A stretch of DNA of 33,248 nt from Saprospiraceae bacterium. GTDB lineage: Bacteria > Bacteroidota > Bacteroidia > Chitinophagales > Saprospiraceae. Shown piece after piece: positions 26,976 to 33,248 of this stretch. Numbering within the stretch: the stretch's first letter is position 1; each line of letters starts with the position of its first letter. The position numbers and the translations under genes are program-made. The stretch covers positions 1-33,248 of the forward strand of contig JAIPBE010000039.1 in the NCBI GenBank assembly GCA_021738725.1, given 5' to 3'. The notes beneath the pieces are model-generated. The model did not search any database, was not told the origin of the DNA, and worked only from the letters and a program-made list of their open reading frames with translations.

Positions 26976-27015
26976 AGGGACATCCAAACGCACCGGTGTG
27001 CCCTCGGATGTCCCT
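26976..27015 (-). repeat. Perfect 10-bp hairpin AGGGACATCC/GGATGTCCCT before the DinB gene
   Basis: Arms at 26976-26985 and 27006-27015 with a 20-nt loop that itself contains CACCGGTG. It lies in the 84 bp between the SDR stop and the chosen DinB start. It could reduce read-through from the SDR gene or be a leader structure; there is no T-tract on the minus strand (TTATCTAATG follows). Confidence 0.5.
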
Positions 27016-27036
27016 CCCAAGATAAACAGGAATCAT

Positions 27037-27969
27037 CTATCGGATAAATCGATGGATGGCCTCTACGGCATTGTCCTGGATCCTGTGGTCGTTCAATTGG
27101 GGAAAGATGGTGGATTGGTCCATGATCGGTCCGGTCAGGGCATTGGGTCGACTGCCATAGAATACGCCGCTTTTCAGTTGTGGATCCGTGATCGCGGTGA
27201 CATACCGAGCGGCTCCCTTTTCTACAGAGTGCACCATTCCCATCATCGGCATGACAAAAGGGATCATGATGTTCTTGAAGATGCCTCGCATTAGAAATGG
27301 CAGATCGTCCATCACAGCCGTGCCACTGGTATTCCCCGGGCTGACGGTAATGAAGTTCGTCCCGTTATGCTTTCTGGCCAGGGCCGACATCCACAATGTG
27401 CCCAGATACTTGATATAGCCGTAGGCTTGCATGGGATCGTACTTGTTTCCGAAGAAAGAACCATCAATGACAGAGGCCAGTTCCTCGACGGAACCCGTTT
27501 CCAATTTCGGCCGTTTCATCCCCATTTTCTTCACGCCTCGCGTCGCTTCCGAGCCGGCAAATACAGCGATATGGTTCAGTTTCTTCGCCTTCAGGAGTTC
27601 CTCCAGCAAGGCCACATGGCCGAGTACATTGGCCGCAAACATCTGGGTGACCCCATCGCTGGTCAACTGTCCCGGGGCTTTGCCGCCCATGCCGCCGGCA
27701 TTCATGATCAGGGCATCGACAGACTGGTCCAGTCCGGCAACTGCCTTCTGGACTGATGGCACACTGGACACATCCATCAACACGATCTCGAAAATGGATC
27801 GACCGGTCGTCCGCTCCAGGTCTTCCTTCGCTGCAATGGCTTTGGCCTCATTGCGACAACCGAGAAAGATGCGCACAGTCTCTTTCAAGCCGGCCAACTG
27901 CCGGGCTGCTTCTTTTCCAAGGCCGCTGTTGGCACCGGTGATCAGGATGGTTTTATGCGTCGTCTTCAT
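27037..27969 (-). CDS. Short-chain dehydrogenase/reductase (SDR)
   Basis: NAD(P)H-dependent oxidoreductase of unknown substrate. Rossmann fingerprint T11-G-A-N-S-G16-L-G18, then IMNAGGMGG at 88-96 (the NAG motif), the catalytic Ser in FAGSEAT (about S140), and Y183-GYI-K187 as YxxxK. The following SPGNTSGT (the PG motif) supports cofactor binding. The 310-aa length and the MKRPKLETGSVEEL insertion resemble the light-dependent protochlorophyllide-reductase/retinol-dehydrogenase-like SDRs that use an extended loop. Start at 27969 (MKTTHKT). Just upstream of it on the same strand lies the AraC regulator; the SDR may be one of its targets. Confidence 0.87.
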   Translation of the reverse strand: MKTTHKTILITGANSGLGKEAARQLAGLKETVRIFLGCRNEAKAIAAKEDLERTTGRSIFEIVLMDVSSVPSVQKAVAGLDQSVDALIMNAGGMGGKAPGQLTSDGVTQMFAANVLGHVALLEELLKAKKLNHIAVFAGSEATRGVKKMGMKRPKLETGSVEELASVIDGSFFGNKYDPMQAYGYIKYLGTLWMSALARKHNGTNFITVSPGNTSGTAVMDDLPFLMRGIFKNIMIPFVMPMMGMVHSVEKGAARYVTAITDPQLKSGVFYGSRPNALTGPIMDQSTIFPQLNDHRIQDNAVEAIHRFIR

Positions 27970-28065
27970 CTTCTATTGTTTTTTTGATCAAATTCAAATG
28001 ACCACACAAAGATGAAGGGGTGCAACTCCCGTCTGTTTTTCCTGAGAGCTCAAGGACTTGTCCTT

Positions 28066-28896
28066 TTAGCTCAAGCGGTATTCTGAGGGGGTTTGTTGGT
28101 AGTGTTTCTTGAAGGCTTTGTTGAAATTGGACACATTATCGAAACCGCTTTCATAAGCGATCACACCGATCGGCATCGCATCGATGCGGAGCATTTGGGC
28201 CGATTTTTCCAATCGCATTTTCAGAAAATATCGGGCAGGGCTTTCCTCAAAATGCTCGGTAAACTTCCGCTTGAACGTCGCCACACTACAGTTACAGAGG
28301 CGAGCAAATTCTTCCAGGGTTAGGTTGGCGTAGAGGTTTTTCTGGATGATCTCCTTGAAATCATATTCAAAGGGGACAAAGAGGGAGGCGACAAAGTCGT
28401 TGATAGAGGCCGCCTGCTCGGTCTTACTCAATAAGAGCAGAAGTTCTTTCTGCTTGTTCGCGACCAGGTCGGGGTCGGCCAGCGCGGGATGATCCAGCAA
28501 ATAGTCAATGCTGTCCACAAAGGATCTCATCAGGGGCCCCACATCCAGCTTGGTCGTGTCAAAATTGCGCTGGAAGGTCTGAATGGACAGGTCCGTATTG
28601 AAAAATTCCTTGACGATCTCCGGATGGAAATATCCCCCTACGGCAGAGATAACCGAATCGGGAGCATTGGGATTGGTGGTAACCTCTTCATAGAAATAGT
28701 TACCGCATTTAGATAACAGAGCATCACCTTCCTGGAAGGACAAGAGGTTGGTGGGTGTTCGAAATTGGAACGCACCTTTCGTCAGAAACAGAAAGCAAGC
28801 TTCATCTTCCTGGAAAAATTTGGGAAAGCGTTTGAACCTGGAGGACAACACCACCTTTTCAAAAACCACCTTCCCCTGATAGGTAATGGTCTTCAT
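28066..28896 (-). CDS. AraC-family transcriptional regulator
   Basis: The start at 28896 (MKTITYQGKVVFEKVV) is supported by a GGAG Shine-Dalgarno-like word spaced 9 nt upstream; longer frames to 28950 exist. The N-terminal half is a cupin-like sensing domain (FFQEDEACFLFLTKGAFQFR, then LLSFQEGDALLSKCGNYF). The C-terminal about 100 residues hold the two HTHs of AraC/XylS: NLTLEEFARLCNCSVATFKRKF and MPIGVIAYESGFDNVSNFNKAF, ending PSEYRLS. It lies 96 bp upstream of the SDR gene on the same strand. AraC regulators paired with SDRs commonly control small-molecule stress or carbon use; the ligand is unknown. Confidence 0.88.
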   Translation of the reverse strand: MKTITYQGKVVFEKVVLSSRFKRFPKFFQEDEACFLFLTKGAFQFRTPTNLLSFQEGDALLSKCGNYFYEEVTTNPNAPDSVISAVGGYFHPEIVKEFFNTDLSIQTFQRNFDTTKLDVGPLMRSFVDSIDYLLDHPALADPDLVANKQKELLLLLSKTEQAASINDFVASLFVPFEYDFKEIIQKNLYANLTLEEFARLCNCSVATFKRKFTEHFEESPARYFLKMRLEKSAQMLRIDAMPIGVIAYESGFDNVSNFNKAFKKHYQQTPSEYRLS

Positions 28897-29009
28897 TTCG
28901 AAAATCTCCGGCATGCCGTCTGGCAGTATCCTTGTCATATTTCTGTCCATGTGAAGGATAAAACCCGGTGGGCGGGGAGAATGTTTTTCTAGTTGTGGAC
29001 CGTGCCACT

Positions 29010-29732
29010 TCAGTCCTGCGGGACCGTGGGATAATTCGGAATATTCTGTCCCAGAATAATATCGTGGTTGGCAACCTGCAAGGAGCCAGCCTGTTCTGGT
29101 TTCAGGATCCCGCTACCTCCGCGATTTTCCATCTCTGCCCTCTTTTCAGGTGTAAGGAGAGGATCATCATCGAAGACAAACTCGTCGATGTAATAGGCAT
29201 GGTCGATATCTGGTTCCTTGATCGACGGGTGAATGTGGGCGAGCATATCGGTATCCGGATAGGGGGCCGGACGGACGGTGTAAATGGCATACTGTCCCTG
29301 GTCATCTGACCGGACCCAGCTGCGGATATACCCGTGCCGGGTCACTCGGGGATCTAGGTTCTCCTGGCTGGCATACACCCCATGGATGTCCGTGTGGTAA
29401 TAATACAGGATGATGCCGGGTGCCGGTGTTTTACCATCCTGTTGATAGATGGTCCCCTGGATGAGCAGTTTCTGTCCCGCTTGGTGCCATCCCGGACTGG
29501 TGTCGATAGCCGCGATGTGATCGGGCATGCCAAACTGATAATATTCTCCGGTCTCGAATGGACCACCTACCAGTCCACTGATGGTTCGTTTGACAGGAGC
29601 TTCCGGCAGGGAGGCCATCGTTTCCTCCTGAGGCTGACAGGCCATCATCAGCACGACCGAAAACATCCCGATGATGCAATGATTCCAGGATAAAATGCTG
29701 CGCGACAAGCATTTATTTTTCGCGTTGGTCAT
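29010..29732 (-). CDS. Intradiol ring-cleavage dioxygenase-like lipoprotein
   Basis: The start at 29732 (MTNAKNKCLSR) is 30 codons inside the open frame and gives a proper lipoprotein signal: FSVVLMMAC with Cys at the lipobox. The body resembles the catalytic domain of protocatechuate/catechol intradiol dioxygenases: KLLIQGTIYQQDGKTPAPGI, LYYYHTDIHGVY, YIRSWVRSDDQGQYAIYTVR, PYPDTDMLAHIHPSI. The iron ligands would be Tyr residues in YYYHTD/RHGYIRS and His in AHIHPSI. Membrane-tethered dioxygenase-like proteins of this kind are frequent in Bacteroidota and their substrates are mostly unknown. It follows the TfoX-like gene by 5 bp. Confidence 0.8.
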   Translation of the reverse strand: MTNAKNKCLSRSILSWNHCIIGMFSVVLMMACQPQEETMASLPEAPVKRTISGLVGGPFETGEYYQFGMPDHIAAIDTSPGWHQAGQKLLIQGTIYQQDGKTPAPGIILYYYHTDIHGVYASQENLDPRVTRHGYIRSWVRSDDQGQYAIYTVRPAPYPDTDMLAHIHPSIKEPDIDHAYYIDEFVFDDDPLLTPEKRAEMENRGGSGILKPEQAGSLQVANHDIILGQNIPNYPTVPQD

Positions 29733-29737
29733 GCATT

Positions 29738-30076
29738 CTATGATGTGGAGGACGACTTCTTTTTCTTCGGTTTGGGTGCCGGCAATTCTTCGAGGGTCAC
29801 CCGGACCAGCTGGCTGAGCCAATGACTATTGTCCAGCTTTTCTTCGATGAGGAAATAGTCTTTGGCCCCGTCATAGGGCGGTGCTTCGGTCACCTTGCCT
29901 ATATACTGTCGCCCATTAGCGGTGGGTTTGATAAACAGCTGGTCATTGCAGATCAGGGCAAAAAACTTTCCATTGGCCCAGATGCCGAATTCGCCAAACA
30001 TCGGTTTTGCAATGAGATGGGGTATGCCGGCCAACTGCTCGACGATATAATCAATGAATGTTTGGGTGCAAGCCAT
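29738..30076 (-). CDS. TfoX N-terminal domain protein (112 aa)
   Basis: The sequence PMFGEFGIWANGKFFALICN, then DQLFIKPT is the hallmark of the TfoX/Sxy N-terminal domain, of about 90 residues; the second TfoX domain of competence regulators is missing, as in many stand-alone members. The C-terminus ends in a Lys/Ser-rich tail (PKKKKSSSTS). Role: the stand-alone TfoX-N proteins are of unknown function; a regulatory role in competence should not be assumed. Start at 30076 (MACTQTFIDYI). It is the first gene of a two-gene unit with the dioxygenase-like lipoprotein. Confidence 0.85.
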   Translation of the reverse strand: MACTQTFIDYIVEQLAGIPHLIAKPMFGEFGIWANGKFFALICNDQLFIKPTANGRQYIGKVTEAPPYDGAKDYFLIEEKLDNSHWLSQLVRVTLEELPAPKPKKKKSSSTS

Positions 30077-30097
30077 AGGTGAATGGTTTATACCCTG

Positions 30098-30289
30098 TTA
30101 CCAGATCCGTTTGGTTGACATCCGGATTGGATCCAGGAGATCGGTGAAGTATTGACCAGGGTCGACTATCGTACGTATTCCATGCTGGAGGTACGATGTT
30201 GCGTTCACTCCAATATACGAAAACGTTGTCGAAGCGGCACGATAAAGCCTCCGGGCCAACGTCCAGGCCCGTGACCAGTCGCCAGGCGG
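30098..30289 (-). pseudogene. Possible gene remnant (63-codon open frame without ATG)
   Basis: The minus-strand frame from 30289 to TAA at 30098 is open and protein-like: DWSRAWTLARRLYRAA, then TTFSYIGVNATSYLQHG, then IRTIVDPGQYFTDLLDPIRM and KRIW. It is bounded upstream by a TGA (30292-30290) and has no ATG start, so if it is genuine coding sequence it is a truncated C-terminal piece. I do not recognise the family. It sits 21 bp upstream of the TfoX-N gene. The alternative is chance: the other two frames here are also partly open. Confidence 0.35.
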
Positions 30290-30324
30290 TCAGGAATCAT
30301 CTTTGACTAGAGCAACCCTTGCAT

Positions 30325-30549
30325 TCATGCGCAGCCGATAACGACCATCCCCTCCTCCAGTCGGCGGCGCAATTCCCGAAAATACTTCACCCGCTGCCTG
30401 CTTCCTGCCACGGAGAGATAGGTAGATCCCTTGCGAAGTTTGTCAAACCAACGCCGGGTGTATTCACAAAAGTCGGAATAGTCGGTGGTCAGGAAGTTGG
30501 GGTTGTCGAAAGAGCTATAAGTCTGAATGGGGTTGCCCCTAAAACCGGA
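30325..30549 (-). pseudogene. C-terminal remnant of an HTH-regulator-family gene (homologous to 2906-3910)
   Basis: A frame of 74 codons ending at TGA 30325 encodes GNPIQTYSSFDNPNFL, then EYTRRWFDKLRKG and RQRVKYFRELRRRLEEG. An ungapped hand alignment of 55 residues with the C-terminus of the regulator at 2906-3910 gives 26 identities, including SFDNPNF, EYT and WF-KL. No ATG is present; upstream in frame is a TAG (30552-30550), and the HTH part is missing. It is therefore a decayed fragment of a second family member, lying between the TfoX unit and the AT-rich gene next to an IS66 element. Confidence 0.7.
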
Positions 30550-30601
30550 CTAATCTAAATAATTATTTTGCCTAGACTTTTTAAATTTACAAATGCATTA
30601 A

Positions 30602-31852
30602 TTATCCACCCGCTCTAAACATATCAATTGTTTGAGTAACATCAATTCTCAATCCCAAACTCAAATAACCTCGTGTATACTTTAAGTTCTTAGTCTCAAA
30701 TCTATAGTAAAAATCAATCCACAAAGACGATTGGACAGGATTAATGGCTCTGCTAACACCAAATTCATAAACAAGGTATATTCCACGTAAATAGTAGTTC
30801 GAGTAATCAAGTCCATAAATATTTGTATTATTAATAATATTCTCAATATTATTTGATGAATTATAAACTCCATTTTTATCCCTTACACAGCCTCTGCAAT
30901 TATAGTCTAACTGGAGTGAATCAATAACTCTAAAATATCGAAACAATATCCCAACACCAAATGTGACTTCAACAGGGTATAAAACTTTTCCTAACTCCTT
31001 CTTCTTAAAGAGATTTGGTGCAAATGTATAATTAATCCCGACAGGACCTAAGCGCATTTCACCTAACACTGGAAATCTGAAAACTGATTTATTAAAAATA
31101 GTATCAATTAAAAAATCATTGCCAACATCTATTACTTCAGCAGTGCAAAAATACTTATAATCTATGCTAAATTTCTTCCCAACTGCAAGCTTTAAATAAT
31201 AATAATCTGGATTCCCGAATGCTACCCCCATAGAAAATCTGCCATATTCTCTTGATATAATAGGTAATTCATTTTTTGCAATTACCATATTATTATACAA
31301 TGTATTCACCGTAAGAAAATTTACCTCTTTATTGGCCGGTATTTCATTTTGAACTACAGTCAAAATCATAGTATCAGTCCTATTCTCTATTTTCGAAGTT
31401 GTAAAATTTTTGTTATTATATTTTATTTCATATTCATACGTATTAACATCTTTTTGGGGGAAAGTTATTCGTATTTGAGATAGGTCGTTAATCGAATTCC
31501 TCCTATTGAATTTTTTTAGTCGCGACCTAGGTCTATTTATTCTATTCATAAAAAATAGATATTTACTTGAAAATTTTATTTCGGGTGCATCTACTATTCT
31601 TAATACTAAGGAATCGGGTAAGGATTTCTCAATGCCGTCAAATACATAGTATTCGAAAAGGTAATCTCCAATATCCATATCCTCTATTTCAAACTCACCA
31701 TTTGCCTCATTTATTATTACACTCCTCCTTTCCAAATAATCTCTTTCAGATAATATCTGTCTGAAGAAATATTTCAATTTGGTATTATAATAGTCTATAT
31801 CATATGATGCCAACATAGAAATTTGAATCGTTTTTCCATAGATAGATACCAT
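30602..31852 (-). CDS. AT-rich gene, probable outer-membrane beta-barrel-type protein, 5' end likely lost
   Basis: From the ATG at 31852 it encodes 416 aa without a signal peptide, and the same frame stays open upstream (no ATG) to a TGA about 130 bp away, inside the transposase end. The residues there (NGVIALFPISNNLPKAIIHF, then NDFQIGRNDT) look like protein, so the true N-terminus is probably missing. The last about 200 residues alternate polar and aromatic strands (FSMGVAFGNPDYYYLKLAVG, then VTFGVGILFRYFRVI, then YTRGYLSLGLRIDV), as in Bacteroidota outer-membrane barrels; the first 200 look like Ig/regulatory-like strands. One 60-bp line in the gene has only 11 G+C, far below the window average. 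Suggests recent acquisition followed by IS-mediated truncation. Confidence 0.55.
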   Translation of the reverse strand: MVSIYGKTIQISMLASYDIDYYNTKLKYFFRQILSERDYLERRSVIINEANGEFEIEDMDIGDYLFEYYVFDGIEKSLPDSLVLRIVDAPEIKFSSKYLFFMNRINRPRSRLKKFNRRNSINDLSQIRITFPQKDVNTYEYEIKYNNKNFTTSKIENRTDTMILTVVQNEIPANKEVNFLTVNTLYNNMVIAKNELPIISREYGRFSMGVAFGNPDYYYLKLAVGKKFSIDYKYFCTAEVIDVGNDFLIDTIFNKSVFRFPVLGEMRLGPVGINYTFAPNLFKKKELGKVLYPVEVTFGVGILFRYFRVIDSLQLDYNCRGCVRDKNGVYNSSNNIENIINNTNIYGLDYSNYYLRGIYLVYEFGVSRAINPVQSSLWIDFYYRFETKNLKYTRGYLSLGLRIDVTQTIDMFRAGG

Positions 31853-31902
31853 TGTATCATTCCGTCCAATTTGAAAATCGTTAAAATGAATTATTGCCTT
31901 AG

Positions 31903-33248
31903 GTAAGTTGTTAGAAATTGGAAATAGTGCTATTACTCCATTAGTATCCCTCCGACCAACTACATCTATGCTACGTCCTTTGGTTGAGGCAGAAGTTCAT
32001 TGATGCGGTTGATTGGCCAGTCAGGCAGTTTGAGCAAGGTGTCCTTGAGCCAGTCTGTTGGATTAATGCCACAAAGCTTACATGTGCCGAAGAAGGAGTA
32101 CATCATGGCGATACGCTCTCCAGCTGCATGTGATCCTGCAAACAAATAATTCTTGCGGCCCAAAGCCAATGGGCGGATCATATTTTCAATTAGGTTATTG
32201 TCCAGCTGGAACCGACTATCCTCGAGTATCTTTTCCAGTTTGACCCACTGATTGCGTGTATAGACTATTGCTTTTCCCAGTGGATTTTTTGGCAACACTT
32301 TCTGTTCGTTCTCATCCAACCAGATTTTCCATTCTGCAAATACTGGCTTCATTTTACTATGCCGTTCTTGCGTATATGCTCCATTTTCGGAGTAATTGGA
32401 TTTTAATTCCCGCTCAATGCCATAGATCTGTTGGATCAGTCTCAAGGGTTCACAGGCTCTTTTGTCCATTTTCTCAGCATCAAAATATTTCCTTCTTGTA
32501 TGTGCCAGGCACCCCATCAGTGTAATCAAGGAATTCTTTTTCGCCATCCCGTCATACACTTTCCATCCATCACACTGGATATACCCCTGATAGGTTGACA
32601 GCCATTCTTTCGGACCATGCATACCTCTTCCTTTGCGGTATTGAAATACCACTCGCTTCAATGCAGGTGCATGGTACACCCATTGGTATCCCTGATGGGT
32701 ATTGCCCGATTTGTCTTTATCTAAAACCTTGATTGGTGATTCGTCTGCCTGAATATAGTCACTCGAAAATACTGACTTCAGTAATTCTTCATGCAGCGGC
32801 TTCATTAATGTGCATACCGATACAAACCAGTCATTGATCGTTGATTCGCTCACCTTCAGGTTAAAATCGCGCAGAAAACGTTGGATCTGACGATAAAAGG
32901 GCATGTGATCAATAAACTTTGCAATAATCACATGCGTCAACAATCCCGCCTCAGCTATTCCTTTTTCAATAGGCCGTACAGGAAGTTTACCGATAACAAT
33001 TCCATCACCCGATGGTCGGGCATATTTAGGGCGAATAGTACGAATGATCGTCAGTGAAGCGGCTATGTAATCCAGTGTATCGGTCACTTCCTCTCCGATT
33101 CTGGTCATTCCACTGACATCTTCATCCGGTTCAATAATGACCTCTTCTACGGGAAGATGATCTGGAAGTGGTTGTCTACCAGGGTGTTCCTTTTGTGGCT
33201 TTGACCGTGAATAGGAAATGTCCTCCTTCGGAGTATCAATTAAAGCTT
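31903..33248 (-). mobile_element. IS66-family insertion sequence, partial (runs off the window)
   Basis: The element is defined by the transposase. The left end in these coordinates is tentatively at 31903, where the plus strand reads GTAAGTTGTTAG; IS66 termini usually begin GTAA. The other end and the accessory tnpA/tnpB genes are outside the window, so the terminal repeats and the 8-bp target duplication could not be checked. If the true edge is nearer to the transposase stop at 31966, more of the upstream part of the AT-rich gene would be host sequence. Confidence 0.45.
31966..33248 (-). CDS. tnpC: IS66-family transposase TnpC, partial at the 5' end
   Basis: DDE transposase of the IS66 family. 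The frame continues past the ATG at 33108 to the window edge; the added residues (HPGRQPLPDHLPVEEVIIEP) are the conserved segment that precedes the catalytic domain, so the real start is outside. Counting from the ATG at 33108, the DDE residues are D122 (QADES), D180 (CDGWK) and E308 (LIENMIRP), with CLAHTRRKYFD and ALGRKNYLFAGS around them. The C-terminal domain (CKLCGINPTDWLKDTL, then LPDWPINRINELLPQ) is typical of the family. The gene seems intact within the window. Its stop lies 113 bp upstream of the ATG of the AT-rich gene on the same strand. Confidence 0.93.
   Translation of the reverse strand, partial: ALIDTPKEDISYSRSKPQKEHPGRQPLPDHLPVEEVIIEPDEDVSGMTRIGEEVTDTLDYIAASLTIIRTIRPKYARPSGDGIVIGKLPVRPIEKGIAEAGLLTHVIIAKFIDHMPFYRQIQRFLRDFNLKVSESTINDWFVSVCTLMKPLHEELLKSVFSSDYIQADESPIKVLDKDKSGNTHQGYQWVYHAPALKRVVFQYRKGRGMHGPKEWLSTYQGYIQCDGWKVYDGMAKKNSLITLMGCLAHTRRKYFDAEKMDKRACEPLRLIQQIYGIERELKSNYSENGAYTQERHSKMKPVFAEWKIWLDENEQKVLPKNPLGKAIVYTRNQWVKLEKILEDSRFQLDNNLIENMIRPLALGRKNYLFAGSHAAGERIAMMYSFFGTCKLCGINPTDWLKDTLLKLPDWPINRINELLPQPKDVA

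Noticed and set aside
30061-30320. Plus-strand short frame from ATG 30196
   Set aside because: About 36 codons of low-complexity basic residues without any recognisable pattern or upstream signal.
30319-30558. Plus-strand 79-codon frame
   Set aside because: It is the antisense shadow of the regulator-family remnant at 30325-30549, which has clear homology on the other strand.

Overview
The window looks like a chromosomal segment of a Bacteroidota bacterium, most likely Saprospiria (Saprospiraceae-like). Four large secreted proteins end in type IX secretion (T9SS) sorting domains with YPNP-type motifs. Most starts lack a clear Shine-Dalgarno, and signal peptides often end in Q. Base composition is near 50% G+C over most of the window, with two clearly AT-rich stretches: about 12,280-13,800 and 30,550-31,965.

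Left part (1-7,300). A minus-strand pair encodes a T9SS protein and a secreted alpha/beta hydrolase. The hydrolase is interrupted by an in-frame TAA, and the same frame continues to the window edge carrying a likely catalytic-Asp motif. A divergent HTH-type regulator has a perfect 13-bp inverted repeat at its start. Next come a 54-aa membrane protein, a GT4 glycosyltransferase and, divergently, nadB with a TTG start. A 410-bp repeat-rich spacer follows.

T9SS operon (7,313-13,526, minus strand). A subtilisin/beta-helix protease is followed by two T9SS-exported proteins, the second being a BNR-repeat protein; the first two genes overlap by ATGA. The protease signal peptide contains (CT)17, which puts the ATG start out of frame with the rest of the gene. 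Tracts of 15 or 18 units would restore it, so this looks like a phase-variable surface protease captured in the OFF state. Its catalytic domain is AT-rich and its beta-helix/CTD part is not, which suggests a chimeric gene.

Middle (14,113-18,338). A glucosaminidase-type peptidoglycan hydrolase and a KirBac-type potassium channel lie on the minus strand. Diverging from the channel are a Rieske non-heme iron oxygenase and a Cys-containing secreted protein closed by a strong terminator.

Small-molecule/detoxification cluster (18,456-22,038, minus strand). A compact six-gene operon reads YfiT/BstA-like DinB protein, SAM methyltransferase, DinB protein, two GNATs and a hypothetical protein. After it come a DoxX-like membrane protein with a Cys-rich tail, a conserved hypothetical overlapping a Rieske-glutamate-synthase fusion, an HEGTH membrane protein, a third DinB protein, an SDR and an AraC regulator. 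TfoX-N and an intradiol-dioxygenase-like lipoprotein form another pair.

Right end (30,077-33,248). This is a decay zone: two gene remnants (one homologous to the C-terminus of the regulator at 2,906), an AT-rich beta-barrel-like gene lacking its 5' end, and an IS66-family transposase running off the window. No rRNA, tRNA or CRISPR array was recognised.
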